Assembly (NCBI GenBank): GCA_949130485.1
Contig: OX422183.1
Location: 1,237,001-1,301,000 of the forward strand
DNA: 64,000 nt
From: Agelas oroides
Taxonomy: Eukaryota > Porifera > Demospongiae > Agelasida > Agelasidae
Direction: 5' to 3'
The notes below the pieces were generated by a model. It was given only the letters and a program-made list of their open reading frames with translations. It ran no database searches and was not told the DNA's origin. Positions 1 through 10,390 of this stretch are shown in pieces; the first letter of the stretch is position 1; each line of letters begins with the position of its first letter. The translations under genes and the position numbers were made by a program.

Positions 1-120
1 AATTTCAATTGAACGAAAATGAAAAACAGCAGGTACTAGAGCCAACTACTCTTGGACGACACACAGTTTTTCGCAAAGAGCAGCCAATGGGACATCGTTT
101 GATGTGCGTTGGTCGCTTGT
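1..120 (+). CDS. possible 3' end of an unidentified coding exon
   Basis: The third forward frame is open from the window edge to a TAG at 118-120, giving about 39 residues with a mixed, protein-like composition (ending MGHRLMCVGRL). I do not recognise it and it does not resemble the fibrillarin region expected upstream of the next gene. A 39-codon open frame can occur by chance, so this is only a candidate for the end of a gene that begins outside the window. Confidence 0.18.
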
Positions 121-250
121 AGTGCAAGCCATTCCTGAGAACGAGCTGTTTCTTTCAAAAATGTCAATCTTCCGGAATCACTAGTATTGGACAGGGTTTC
201 AGGCAGGAAATGTACATGCGTGCAAAGGGTTCACCCGCTGGGGTCTTATA

Positions 251-490
251 GAAATTGTGGACATCTTTAAGTACAAGTATCGTCAGATTCAGCTATAGTG
301 CATTAGGCATATACTTATGCTGTACTTTGTTATTGTGTTGTATACCCTATTGTATATAGCTATTAAGGGGGAAATTGTGGACATCTTTAAGTACAAGTAT
401 CGTCAGATTCAGCTATAGTGCATTAGGCATATACTTATGTTGTACTTTGTTATTGTGTTGTATACCCTATTGTATATAGCTATTAAGGGG
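251..490 (+). repeat. 120-bp tandem duplication
   Basis: Two direct copies of a 120-bp segment lie head to tail, 251-370 and 371-490, differing by one visible base (gct versus gtt). No coding content is recognised. The near identity points to a recent duplication. Confidence 0.9.
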
Positions 491-502
491 GAAATCCCAG
501 TG

Positions 503-523
503 CCCCCCCCCCCCCCCCCCCCC
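503..523 (+). repeat. 21-base poly-C run
   Basis: An uninterrupted run of 21 C is followed by TCCCCC. It can form a poly-proline or poly-glycine stretch in short open frames on either strand, but I see no gene here. Its length is likely unreliable in sequencing. Confidence 0.9.
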
Positions 524-707
524 TCCCCCTTCTGTATGAAACCCTGCTGGAGTTTTGCTTGCGAGAGTTCATCTCCTTTTTCTCTCTGCATCCACCCCAA
601 CGATGTTATGAGACATGATATCACACACGTGTGCCACAGAAGAGTATTGCATTCCTGAGTGTTACAGAATACGCTAGCTCAGATTTCAACACACACTGCA
701 TTATCAC

Positions 708-1600
708 TAGTCTCGTCCCCAGACCCCACCCTCTCACGAGGAAAAGGGTCTGGTGACTATTGAGCGCTTTCTTGGTTGTGCCGAGTCAGCAGTATCAATT
801 TTTGAATAAGTGATTGTTATATCTTTATGACGTTGCGCTACTTCATTGGCTAGCGTCAACGTTTGTAAGACGTTGCGCTACTTCATTGGCTAGCGTCAAC
901 GTTTGTAAGACGTTGCGCTACTTCATTGGCTAGCGTCAACGTTTGTAAGACGTTGCGCTACTTCATTGGCTAGCGTCAACGTTTGTAAGGCGTTGCGCTA
1001 CTTCATTGGCTAGCGTCAACGTTTGTAAGGCGTTGCGCTACTTCATTGGCTAGCGTCAACGTTTGTAAGGCGTTGCGCTACTTCATTGGCTAGCGTCAAC
1101 GTTTGTAAGACGCTGCGCTACTTCATTGGCTAGCGTCAACGTTTGTAAGACGCTGCGCTACTTCATTGGCTAGCGTCAACGTTTGTAAGGCGTTGCGCTA
1201 CTTCATTGGCTAGCGTCAACGTTTGTACATTATGTAAGACGCTGCGCTACTTCATTGGCTAGCGTCAGCGTTTGTAAGACGCTGCGCTACTTCATTGGCT
1301 AGCGTCAACGTTTGTAAGACGTTGCGCTACTTCATTGGCTAGCGTCAACGTTTGTAAGACGTTGCGCTACTTCATTGGCTAGCGTCAACGTTTGTAAGAC
1401 GTTGCGCTACTTCATTGGCTAGCGTCAACGTTTGTAAGACGTTGCGCTACTTCATTGGCTAGCGTCAACGTTTGTAAGACGTTGCGCTATTTCATTGGCT
1501 TGTTCAGAATCGATACTACTGATTCGGCACAACCAAGAAAGCACTCAATGGTCGCCAGACCCTTTTCCTCGTGAGAGGGTGGGGTCTGGGCACAAGACTA
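708..1600. mobile_element. foldback MITE with a satellite core
   Basis: The ends are inverted repeats of roughly 90 bp, starting TAGTCTCGTCCCCAGACC on the left and matched in reverse complement on the right up to AGACTA at 1600. The ends belong to the TAGYCTCGTYCCCAGG family seen throughout the window. The core is a 40-bp tandem array. Nine-base flanks are only partly alike (cattatcac / cgttattaa), so any target duplication has decayed. Units 2-4 lack the element because they start inside the neighbouring intron. Confidence 0.85.
829..1500. repeat. 40-bp satellite, about 17 copies, each unit a hairpin
   Basis: The unit begins GACGTTGCGCTACTTCATTG and repeats every 40 bp. Ten units run from 829 to about 1228, a 10-bp interruption (cattatgtaa) follows, and about six and a half more units end near 1500. 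Inside each unit ACGTTGCGCTA and TAGCGTCAACGT are inverted with a single bulged T, so each monomer could fold into a stem of about 11 bp with a 10-base loop. Units differ by a few transitions (gacgtt, ggcgtt, gacgct). Confidence 0.92.
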
Positions 1601-1707
1601 CGTTATTAAGTGCCTCGCTTCCCACTTGGCAACTACACTACTCATTTTTGTGGTTGTAGCCATTTTCTCTTTATCCCACATTATGGACTTTGTCCCTATT
1701 GTTGCAG

Positions 1708-4700
1708 AACGAAGGAGAAGAGGGTAAGACCGAGTACCGTGTGTGGAACCCTTTCAGAAGTAAGCTGGCGGCGGCCATTTTGGGGGGAGTGGACAAGATC
1801 CATATAAAACCTGGCTCCAAGGTGCTGTACTTGGGAGCAGCATCTGGAACAACCGTCTCCCATGTGGCAGATATTGTTGGACCAGTAAGTGCACTCGTAT
1901 GTGCAAATATGTGCTATGAAACTCCATCCCCTGCCTCCTCTCTCCTCCTTGTGTGTAAGAATGTTGCAACCCACCTTGCCTTCTTACTTATCTTCTTCAC
2001 CATTTCAGTTTATAACTTAATGCATCACCATTCACCTCATCACCATTCACCTCATCACCATTCACCTCATCACCATTCACCTCATCACCATTCACCTCAT
2101 CACCATTCACCTCATCACCATTTCACCTCATCACCATTCACCCATCATCATTTCACCCATCACCATTTCACCTCATCACTACTTCACCCCATCACCACCT
2201 CATCACTACTTCACCCCATCAGCACTTCACCCCGTCAGCACTTCATCCCATCACCACTTCACCCCGTCAGCACTTCACCCCATCACCACTTCACCCATCG
2301 CCACTAGAGCTGTAACGATACAATGATTTTACACTATGTTGCGATTCTGCTTTGAGTGATAAGCGAATCAATACAAGTTTTGATGTATTGATCATGTGAT
2401 CATCATGTGATCATCATGTGATCATGTGATCATGTGATCATCATGTGGGCAAGTGCTGCATTCGTGATAAACAACTGTGAGAGAGATGACAAGTGTCTTG
2501 GTCAACTAAAAGAGCAAAATGTGTAGCCTCATTCGTGGGCCAGTGGGAAAGTGACAAGCAGCTCGTCCTCAAACAGTAAACAGGTGGCATTGGAAGCCGT
2601 GGTGCATAGCCAATATGTTGTTGTACAGTGGAACCCCTCTAAGCCACGGACACTGTTGGGCCCAATGATTTTTCCATTATAGTGTGTGTCCTTAACCTCA
2701 ATCTTTGAAATTACGAAAAGCAGAAATAATTTCGATAGTGAACCTTGAAGTTTTCGATTGATGTTGTGTTGGGGGGAAGAAAAACGATCTGTTGCTATAT
2801 TTGATTTCTGGTGGATGGCATCCAGCATTATCCATGAGAAGTGCAATAGAACGACCTTTTGACCTTAGCTGTCGATTCAATTTGGAGATACTCGAGGACC
2901 ATATCCAGAATTTCCCCCGTCATCCATCCTTTCGGCTGACTAAAATATTGCACAGGAACGTTGCTCCTATCTATTCCTTGAATTTTCCGATTTCCAAATG
3001 ACGACAGTTGCTTCATTTCTCCATTTGAAATTAAGGCTGTTTTGCCTTTTTTCCACCTTTGCACTGTGATCCTCTCTTGCCGAAGCCATGATCAGGTAGA
3101 GCCCTCCAAAAATTAGCAGTTCCATCGAGGTTCCAGATTTTCTCACTCGAATATCCCTGTGAAGTTCAGGTACCCTCTCCTTCCATGAATCAACAGTCTT
3201 CCCTCTCACATCTCCTGATTCTCCATTGATTTTCATTCTTTTCACATTGTATCTCTGTCCATTTGATGCTTTGAAGTTGGGAATTCCTAGGTGCTTAGCA
3301 ATTACCTTGGCCTTTTCACAAAGTTGTGGACCAACAGGATAGATGCTTCGCGAGACAGCACGTAAGTACCATCTATTAAGAGCATCATTGACATCAACAA
3401 ATTCAGAAGTGCGTGATCTTTTCCTGGAGTGTGGTTTCACTCGGTAAGTTCGATTCATAAAGCTCCAAAATCGACTCTCTTGTTTTTTTAAGGATAGAGG
3501 CAATCTGTGATTTACAACAAGAGCAAGCTTGCATACACTCATTAGAGGATTCTTTCTAGCCATATCTAGAACTTCATATTTCTTCTGAAGTGTCAAAGCA
3601 TTCTGCTTGTCGCCATTTTTACCAGTAAGATCAGGCTTGACAACTTCGTTGTGCAGGCTACGGGCTGGATATCCCATGTATGTATCATTTCTATGGGTCG
3701 AAGTCCTTTATTGACAAACTGAAGAAACTTGTAGAGGCTGTTCACAGTGATGGACGTTTGTAGCTTGCTCGTAGAGGTTCTTGTGTGAATGTACATCCAT
3801 ACACATGCAGCCAGCCACGTATCTCCGTACAATTATTCAGTGGGTGTGGCTAAACTGTCCATTGCGCGAGGTTATTGTGAGTGAGCAATTGGGGAAGGAT
3901 TAGTGTCTGTTATACGGAGTAGCGGGGTGTCCGCTATTCAGGGGTTTCTAATGTATTGAAGTGAATGGAAGGACAACTTTCAGAATTGTCCGTTTTATCG
4001 TGGGTGTCCACTGTTGAGGGGTGTCCGTTAAGAGGGGTTCCACTATATTGCAATTACATGTACATGTATAATCTGACTGATATATTGATCGGTACTGAAG
4101 TGTATTGTTCTCTAATCACTACCTCCGCCTAAAATTATCAGTTCACCTCTTCACCATGTCACCCATCACCACTTCACTCATCACCATTCATCCCATCCCA
4201 TTCATCCCATCCCATTCACCCCACACCATTCATCCCGTCACCGCTTCACCCCATCACCACTTCACCCATCACCATTCATCCCATCCCATTCATCCCATCC
4301 CATTCACCCCACACCATTCATCCCGTCACCGCTTCACCCCATCACCACTTCACCCATCACCACTTCACCCCATCACTACTTCACCATTTTATCTCCCCCT
4401 CTACACACTCACTCACTCACAGGAGGGTCTGGTGTATGCTGTGGAGTTCTCTCACCGCTCAGGGAGAGACCTGATCAACGTAGCCAAGAAGAGGACCAAC
4501 ATCATCCCCATCATCGAGGATGCCAGACACCCGCACAAGTACAGGATGCTGGTCGGTGAGTCACCATATCATGAATATCTGTTGCGTTTATGAAGTACGT
4601 ATGAGCCATGCCCCAAACAGAAACTTGGTGCTATTGGTGCTGTGCTGTAAATACATGAAGGAATTTCTATCTGGGACACCCACATCTGACTTTTTGTACC

Positions 4701-6845
4701 ACACTCGTGTCATCTTATCTCCCATGTTTGCAGCGATGGTGGATGTAATATTTGCAGACGTGGCTCAACCTGACCAAGCCAGGATTGTGTCCATCAATGC
4801 ACAACACTTCCTCAAGAACCAGGGCAACTTTGTCATATCAATCAAGGTCTGTCTGTCTGTCTGTCTGTCTAACACCACCCTCTTGACATGCATTGTTCCT
4901 TAATTACCCTCCTTCTCTTACCCTTCCCTGCACTCTCTCCCCTTTTCTACCTTCCTCTCTCCTCTCCCCTTTCCTCTCCTCTCTCCCTCCTCTTTTACGT
5001 TATTCTTCCCTCCTCTTCATTTTCCCCCTCTTCCCTTTTCTCTCCTCTCCTCCCCTCCCTTCACCTTCCCTCTCCTCTCCTCACCTCCCTCTCACCTTCC
5101 CTCTCCTCCCCTCCCCCCACCTTCCCTTTTCTCCACTTCTCCACCATACCACTCCAGGCTAATTGCATCGATTCAACAGCTGAACCAGCGAAGGTGTTTG
5201 TCGGGGAGATTAAGAAACTACAAGCAGACAAACTGAAGCCACAGGAGCAAATTACCCTGGAGCCCTATGAGAGAGACCACGCAGTTGTAGTGGGCGTGTA
5301 CAGGTGAGTGTTTCACCAATGGACCAGAATGTGGATGGGAAATACAAGTACATGAAGGTTTTTAAGGCTAGGTACATTGTATAGACCTTATCCATGTACG
5401 ATCATTTTGAGATTACGTCATTAACTTCAAACAGCAAAAGGAAGGAAGAGCGCTCTGTTCTGCAGCTGGATGGCTGTGTACTATGACAAAGGGCGAAGTG
5501 TACAGTGAGTATATCCATGACACAGAAGCCATCCTAGCTCACTATCGAGTAGATAAACCATTCAAACGCTTTTCCCAGCTGTAGCTTCCTTAGGTAGTAC
5601 CATTAGTGAACTGACTTCCACAAATCCTACTATGACAGTATGAGCTTTAGCCTACCATTTGTGTCGTTTGATAGCTTTTTCGTACAACCTCCACAAGTTT
5701 GGGGCCTCGGAGAATCGAAAGAACTGAACGCTACCTCTTCTCGCATACACCCGTACACACAGCAGCTAATGGGCATTCGTGATCTTTAATTTCGTCATCC
5801 GGGAGTGAATGACGTAATCACAAAATGATCGCGCGGATAAGGTCTATATAGTGCTAGGCGAGCAGACACTACATGTGAGTTTGTATGCTCTTTACAAATG
5901 TGGCAGTCCTGGATAGAAATTGAATATTGTTCTGGTGCATATTTCGAGCGCATCACTAAGTTTTGATGTGCTATAATGCTGGGCTTCCAGTAAGGGTGGG
6001 GCTCATATGCGCTTCATAGATATTCTTGTATTTTCTTAGCGAAAGCTCAGCCTATAGTGCGTCAAAGTCAGTGAGCGCTCAAAATATGCGACAGAATAAT
6101 TGGGACAAGCCTGAGCGAGCACCACACTAGCGTGACTGCATTGAGCATGTGTCTGTGTATCTATCTTTCTAGCTAGGTTTGTTTGGACCAACCACTTACC
6201 GTAAATTTCAAATGAACGCATTCAAAATTCTTATTATTTCACAATGATTGAATGTCCATGCTGACGTGTACTTCAGCTAAGCTGTGAGAAAGGACTGCAG
6301 GGTTGGCGTGAAAGAGAGCGAGAACAAAGACAATTCAAGTTGAATGCGTTGGCAGCACGCACGGCAACTTACTTTCTGAACTATATGGTGAGTCTGACAA
6401 TCGTGTGACAAGGCAGGCTACGAGTGACAGGCAATAGGATGTACGCTAGCTTCAGGTATGCGCCTGGCATGACCGCTCATACGTAGGGATGCCCCTGCTA
6501 GCTCATGGTTTGAGTGTGAAGCTTAGCCCATGCCAGTGTAGCCATAGTAGTCCGGCTGTACAAATAGCTGAATGCCTGTGTGGGCATCCCAAATGCAATC
6601 TGCTACTCGCTAAGGCTCGCTGATTCAGTATTCAAGTTCTGTCCAGGACTGCCATGTGTGTGTTCATGTCACTTTTATCAAGAAAGCAAACAGATGTCTT
6701 TTAGTTCTAGCCCTTCTTGGTTCATGGAGACCGGAGGGTCTATTGCAGGATGGTATAATACATCATCTTTGTCCTTCTCCTCTCTCTCATTTCATTTTGT
6801 TCTTCTCTGTCCCTCAGACCTGTGAAGAAGGAGAAATCATCTTAG
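1708..6845 (+). CDS. FBL: fibrillarin catalytic core, copy 1 (3' five exons)
   Basis: Fibrillarin is the S-adenosylmethionine-dependent 2'-O-methyltransferase of box C/D snoRNPs in the nucleolus. Five exons join in frame: 1708-1884, 4423-4555, 4734-4846, 5158-5303, 6818-6845. All introns begin GT and end AG. Recognisable blocks are [17 protein letters not shown], the SAM-binding [67 protein letters not shown] and [16 protein letters not shown], ending PVKKEKSS and a stop. These exons give about 198 residues. A full protein also needs the glycine/arginine-rich N-terminus and the first core exons, which would lie upstream of the window or further 5' than I can recognise. Exon junctions are phase 0, 1, 0 and 2. 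No frameshift is seen. Confidence 0.9.
2023..2305 (+). repeat. CATCACCATTCACCT minisatellite in fibrillarin intron
   Basis: About seven clean 15-bp units grade into degenerate 15-16-bp units (catcaccacttcaccc). Related arrays sit in the same intron in all units but with different lengths and arrangements. The strand is C/A-rich and codes for His/Ser/Pro runs only by chance. Confidence 0.85.
2386..2447. repeat. GATCATGT palindromic microsatellite
   Basis: Repeated atcatgtgatcat motifs form overlapping palindromes over about 60 bp. Units 3 and 4 keep only one or two of these motifs at the equivalent place, so this is a local expansion in unit 1. Confidence 0.7.
2529..3677 (-). pseudogene. broken Tigger-type transposase
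   Basis: The longest open piece (2967-3677, 236 codons) holds the N-terminal DNA-binding half and the start of the catalytic half. The DNAGCHPP motif continues in other frames between about 2700 and 2880, with a third piece to 2529 beyond the left terminal repeat. At least two frameshifts are needed to join them. The family is a cut-and-paste transposase of the Tc1/mariner superfamily acting at TA sites. Confidence 0.82.
2626..4045 (-). mobile_element. Tigger/pogo-type DNA transposon, decayed, copy in unit 1
   Basis: The element has a TA at each end and terminal inverted repeats beginning CAGTGGAACCCCTCT (the right end carries one mutation, ACTA for ACTG). The minus strand carries broken transposase sequence: an N-terminal helix-turn-helix region ([21 protein letters not shown]), a second DNA-binding part ([10 protein letters not shown]), then the catalytic-domain motif [14 protein letters not shown]. 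That motif matches the second aspartate block of DDE_1 (Tigger/pogo/jerky) transposases. Frameshifts separate the parts, so it is not functional. It lies in the fibrillarin intron between the first two recognised exons, in opposite orientation to the gene. Confidence 0.88.
4135..4395 (+). repeat. CACTTCACCCATCAC / CATCCCATCCCATT minisatellite
   Basis: A degenerate C/A-rich array lies just upstream of the acceptor of the second recognised fibrillarin exon. It contains a direct duplication of about 70 bp (near 4180-4250 and 4265-4335). The array supplies the C-rich tract before the AG at 4421-4422. Confidence 0.8.
4847..5157 (+). repeat. CTGT microsatellite and long polypyrimidine intron
   Basis: The fibrillarin intron starts with a short (CTGT)n run (about 4848-4870) directly after the donor, then becomes almost pure C/T from about 4910 to 5150. 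The polypyrimidine tract leads into the acceptor ccactccag. It is an extreme but ordinary 3' splice-site context. Confidence 0.85.
5384..5844. mobile_element. 461-bp MITE with TATA target duplication
   Basis: Terminal inverted repeats of about 38 bp begin GACCTTATCC and include GATCATTTTG and ATTACGTCATT. TATA lies on both sides (5380-5383, 5845-5848). The empty site is seen in units 2-4, where the same intron reads cattgTATATAgtg. No transposase is seen inside. It interrupts the last fibrillarin intron only in unit 1. Confidence 0.85.
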
Positions 6846-6990
6846 CAAAACCCACTCACACTTGTTGCTTCATGTATAAAGTTTTTTTTTCTTTCTGTTG
6901 ATATGTTCTTTAATATGCTTTCTTGCACATGAATTTCTGCACGTCTGTATGCTGTAGCAATAATTAAAGTGTTTTTCTCAGTAACTAAAC
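6846..6990 (+). other. fibrillarin 3' UTR with AATTAAA
   Basis: Sequence after the stop codon is conserved in all four units. It includes AATTAAA at 6962-6968, a plausible weak polyadenylation signal. Unit 2 has AATAAATAAA at the equivalent place (about 20284), which fits transcript ends here. Confidence 0.5.
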
Positions 6991-8008
6991 AGTAAGTTAT
7001 TTTGAAGAGCCCATCTCCCTGCCCGTTTCATGTGATAAGGCCTTCTCCCTTCGTTTTTGCATGATTATACTGTAAGCTATCCAAACTGGGGAGGGCCTCC
7101 AGGGAGCTAGGCTGGCCTCGTTCCCAGACCATTCCTGCCTCCAGTTTTTGTGGGTGGGAATGGCCTGGGCTAGCTAGAACAAGGCGCCATTTTCACATTT
7201 GTATATCTCATGTCCATAATCACACAGTACAGTCTGTGCAAGGTCTGGGACCAAGACCACTTTCACAGTCTCATACCCATACTCCACCCTCTCATGCAGC
7301 ACAGTCTGTGGTCTGGGAACAAGGCCAGCTTTTCAGTAGCTATGATTCACACATCTTGTCAAATGTGTGCAGCTGTATGTAATAATGGCAAGCTTGCTCC
7401 CTCCAATACAGGGAAGGGTGTGTGGTTAATTTGAGCAGGTGGGTGGGGCTGACACTTGAAGTGCACTCTATAGCTTTATCTTTGCATCCAATAACACGCA
7501 GATTGTGCAGCTGCAGATAACCAGCCCCATCCATGCATGCAGGAATGGAGTGTGTGGATAAATACTAGCCATTTTTCCTAGCCTCCTCCCCATGCAGAAG
7601 AACAGGGAGGAGCCTGGGTACGAGGCAACACAAGAGCTAGTCTTGCAAGCCACACCCTCTGCAGAGAGAGAGAGAGAGAGAGGGTGAGTCTGGTTGAAGG
7701 GTATGTGTGCAGCTTGTGCACTATTTCATGTATTTTTTGTAGCCTCGTAGCCACAAACAGCAACTTACACCTTCATTTGCAAAAAAAAAAGCAAAACATG
7801 ATTTTGAGATGGAGGGGGGGGGAACAGGATGGTAGCAGGATGATAGTAGCGTACGAAACGTATGCATGCCTACTAGGGGTCCGGGGGAATGCTCCCCCCA
7901 GGAAATATTTTGAATTTACATCCTCTCAGGTTGCTTAAATTCTGATGCAATCTGGGACAGAATTTCCAAACAACATTTTGATGACACATACTTATGTTCA
8001 GCATGGGA
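6991..8008. other. spacer with repeat fragments, no gene seen
   Basis: It holds a degraded foldback at about 7113-7175 (gcctcgttcccagac ... ggcctgggctag), one and a half copies of the 74-bp repeat (7224-7330), a small foldback at 7577-7625 (tagcctcctcccc ... gggtacgaggc), a (GA)n run at 7663-7682 and a G-rich stretch near 7813. The end (7973-8001) is the left half of a 29-bp direct repeat flanking the next element. Confidence 0.6.
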
Positions 8009-8290
8009 TAGTCACTTATATGTCCTGTGTAGAAGCGTTTGCGACCGGGATCAAAACTGGATCAAGCGATCAAAGCCCTTTTGGGGGGGCCGATCAAGGG
8101 ATCAAGGTGACTTCTGAACTGCTAAAAATCAACAATCAAGAACGCGCGGCTGCAATTTGACCTTTGACCCCTGAAAATCAAGCGATCCAGAGCCTCAGAA
8201 GGGGACGATCAAGCGATCAAGCACACTTTTGCCGATCAAAAAATTTGATCGCGGTCGCAAACGCTTCTACAGGCGACATATAGGTGACTA
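8009..8290. mobile_element. 282-bp MITE rich in GATCAAGCGATCAA
   Basis: Inverted ends of about 45 bp begin TAGTCACYTATATG and contain GTAGAAGCGTTTGCGACCG. The interior repeats GATCAAGCGATCAA-like words in both orientations. A 29-bp direct repeat (7973-8001 and 8305-8333) flanks the element a few bases away, too long for a normal transposon duplication. Present only in unit 1. Confidence 0.8.
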
Positions 8291-8925
8291 CCCCTTGTTC
8301 AGTTACATTTTGATGACACATACTTATGTTCAGTTACATGTAAGTATATAGCTAATATAATAACCATACTCAATTTCAAGATTTCTGGGGGTGGCGAGCG
8401 CGAAGTGCGAGGCACAGGCTCAGATTTTAGACATGCTCCAGACCTGACAGTCAGACCTTAGCCTATAAGTCAAGAAATAGAGGGGGGAAAAGACAGTGAC
8501 TCAGGGAAACCCTGTATGAAACCCTGTACTTGGAAGAGAATTCCAATCAGATTTATGAGCAAAGGACTGGAAAGCTTCCAAGTGAACTTTTGTGCATGTA
8601 ACAGTTGCACCCCATCTGGCATTACATGTAGCTTGTAGGAGAGAATAGTTTATTTGGAATGGTATCTTCATGTCCAACACAACAGTCGTGAATCCGGTCA
8701 AATAGCGAGGTGGGTAGCAAAGAAGCTCCCCAACTCCCAACAGCATGCACAGCCAAAGTGTTCTAATTATCCGTGGCGGATACTGCGCATGCTCGAAAAA
8801 TGTCGTGGCAGGACAAAGACGAGTTGTTGAAATTATGAATGAAGTGTATCCCAGGAATTTTGTAGCGTGTTACGCTAATTTACAGCACTGGTAACAACGG
8901 AGGATAGTTGTAGCAGAACTCGAAA

Positions 8926-9057
8926 ATGGTAAGTGGGACTAAAGGTGGGTATAACGTTGTCTGGGTAGCTACTGTTCTAATTAGTCCCCACCCTCGTGAC
9001 CATGTGTTCGTGTTTAGGTGCTGCTGGCAGCCGCTATATGTACGAAGCAGGGAAAGG
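8926..9057 (+). pseudogene. ARCN1: ARCN1-like (coatomer delta) exons 1 and 2, unit 1
   Basis: An ATG (8926-8928) is followed at once by a donor GTAAGT. The next exon (9018-9057) follows the acceptor tgtttag and reads VLLAAAICTKQGK, ending phase 1 before GTGAGT. Joined, MVLLAAAICTKQGK closely matches the conserved start of coatomer subunit delta, the COPI coat protein of Golgi-to-ER vesicles. I see no exon 3 (expected to begin with an SRQF-like motif) before the TRIM gene, so this is an orphan 5' fragment or the promoter end of a gene cut off by duplication. It could still drive a chimeric transcript. Confidence 0.72.
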
Positions 9058-9775
9058 GTGAGTCAGTAGGATGTGTAGTATTGCAAATGGTAGTATTACA
9101 GATCATGTTCATTTCATACCCAGCATGTCTTTGGGAACTTTCAGTGGCTCCTACATAAATGAAGATAACTAGGTTCTCTGTCGCTAGTTTAGAATCAGAA
9201 ACCTTTTAGGTGACATTTGAACTGAATGCTTCAGTTGTTATCAGGGGAAAGGACTTTTCCTCTGATGACGGCAGAAGAGTCTGGGTAGTAAAGAGACAGG
9301 GATCGGAATGGAACGAAGATTTCTGTTACCAATTTGAAATTGGAGATGATTTTGTCATTGTTTCGGCTGAACTTGATTACTGCAATCAGGGCAAATGTGT
9401 ACACACCATTCGTGTATACGTGTACCCTTGGTGACCTGCATACTACAACTAACAGCCTATGCTTCAATTTCAATTTGAAATTTATGGTAAGTGGTCGGCC
9501 CAAGTAAGCATGCCAACAAGCAAGCACACATTCTGTACACATACAAGTGTACAATGCAGTCATTCTAGTGTGGGGCTCACTCAGACTGACACCAATTATG
9601 GTGCATGATGCACCTAGCCTTGTTCCCAGGTGCTTGAAAAGGATCGGAGGAAGCACCTGGTACATGTGTATATGTACTGTTTGTGCATGTGAAGTTTTTC
9701 TGGGAAGCTTGGAAACTTCTGTAGACTCAGTCGAACCTTTTTCACCAGTTAGAGAAACAATTTTTTAATCCAACG
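9058..9775 (+). other. ARCN1-like intron/spacer, no gene supported
   Basis: Open frames on both strands over 9210-9660 are conserved among units only as much as the surrounding DNA, and the unit 3 copy has a one-base insertion. A fragment with TTGTTCCCAGGTGC ... GCACCTGGTAC at about 9618-9663 looks like a degraded foldback. Confidence 0.5.
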
Positions 9776-9829
9776 TTTCAATTACACTTTGGTAATCTTC
9801 ATCATAAGATTACCAAAGTGTAATTGAAA
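9776..9829. repeat. perfect 24-bp inverted repeat with 6-base loop
   Basis: The arms 9776-9799 and 9806-9829 are exact reverse complements (starting TTTCAATTACACTTTGG) around the loop CATCAT. The same perfect hairpin occurs in all units. Confidence 0.95.
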
Positions 9830-9974
9830 TTTTGGATAAGTTGGTCTCGTTCCCATGCCTCTGGCCAGGTTTACCATGCCGGACTGGGAATGAAACTAGT
9901 CAAGAAAGTCAGTCCAGTGGTACTAAGTACTGCACCGTCCATAACTTCATGATAGCCTTTACAGTCAAAAAATG

Positions 9975-10147
9975 TAGCCTCGTTCCCGGGCCCTCGCCCA
10001 GCTTCCCGTCGCTTGCAGTACGGTAAAGTGGGAGAGGCCTCGTTCCCAGGCCCCGCCCAGCTTTCTGCAAGCGACGGAAAGCTGCGCGGGGCCTGGGTAC
10101 CGTATTGCAAGCAACGGAAAGCTGCGCGGAGCCTGGGAATGAGGCTA
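9975..10147. mobile_element. compound TAGCCTCGTTCCC foldback, unit 1
   Basis: The ends are TAGCCTCGTTCCCGGGCC and the reverse complement GGCCT-GGGAATGAGGCTA type sequence. An internal CCTCGTTCCCAGGCCCCGCCC block shows two foldbacks fused or nested. Flanks (caaaaaatg / caaaaacga) are compatible with a decayed 9-bp duplication. Confidence 0.75.
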
Positions 10148-10288
10148 CAAAAACGACATGCATAGAAACATAACTTCACAATAGCCTACAGGCAAAACCA
10201 CACAAAACAACTTCTAAATATAGCCTACAGCCTATGCAAAACTCTCAAAGTTATCGTGATATAGGCCCCATGTTATCACGATAATCTC

Positions 10289-10381
10289 TAGCCTCGTCCC
10301 CAGGCCACTCCCAGATTTTATCTCGCAGCTGTGGAGAAAACTCGCGAGATAAAATCTGGGAGTGGCCTGGGGACGAGGCTA
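10289..10381. mobile_element. 93-bp hairpin MITE with 9-bp target duplication
   Basis: The whole element is a near-perfect hairpin: TAGCCTCGTCCCCAGGCCAC pairs with the right end through CTCCCAGATTTTATCTCGC. GATAATCTC is duplicated on both sides (10280-10288 and 10382-10390). No coding capacity. Confidence 0.93.
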
Positions 10382-10390
10382 GATAATCTC

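Noticed and set aside
829-1500. CRISPR-like regular repeat array
   Set aside because: The 40-bp units are contiguous with no unique spacers, in an animal genome, and lie inside a transposon.
9210-9434. 74-codon frame MTFELNASVVIRGK... and its antisense partner
   Set aside because: It is conserved only as much as neighbouring DNA, has a one-base insertion in unit 3, and shows no recognised domain.
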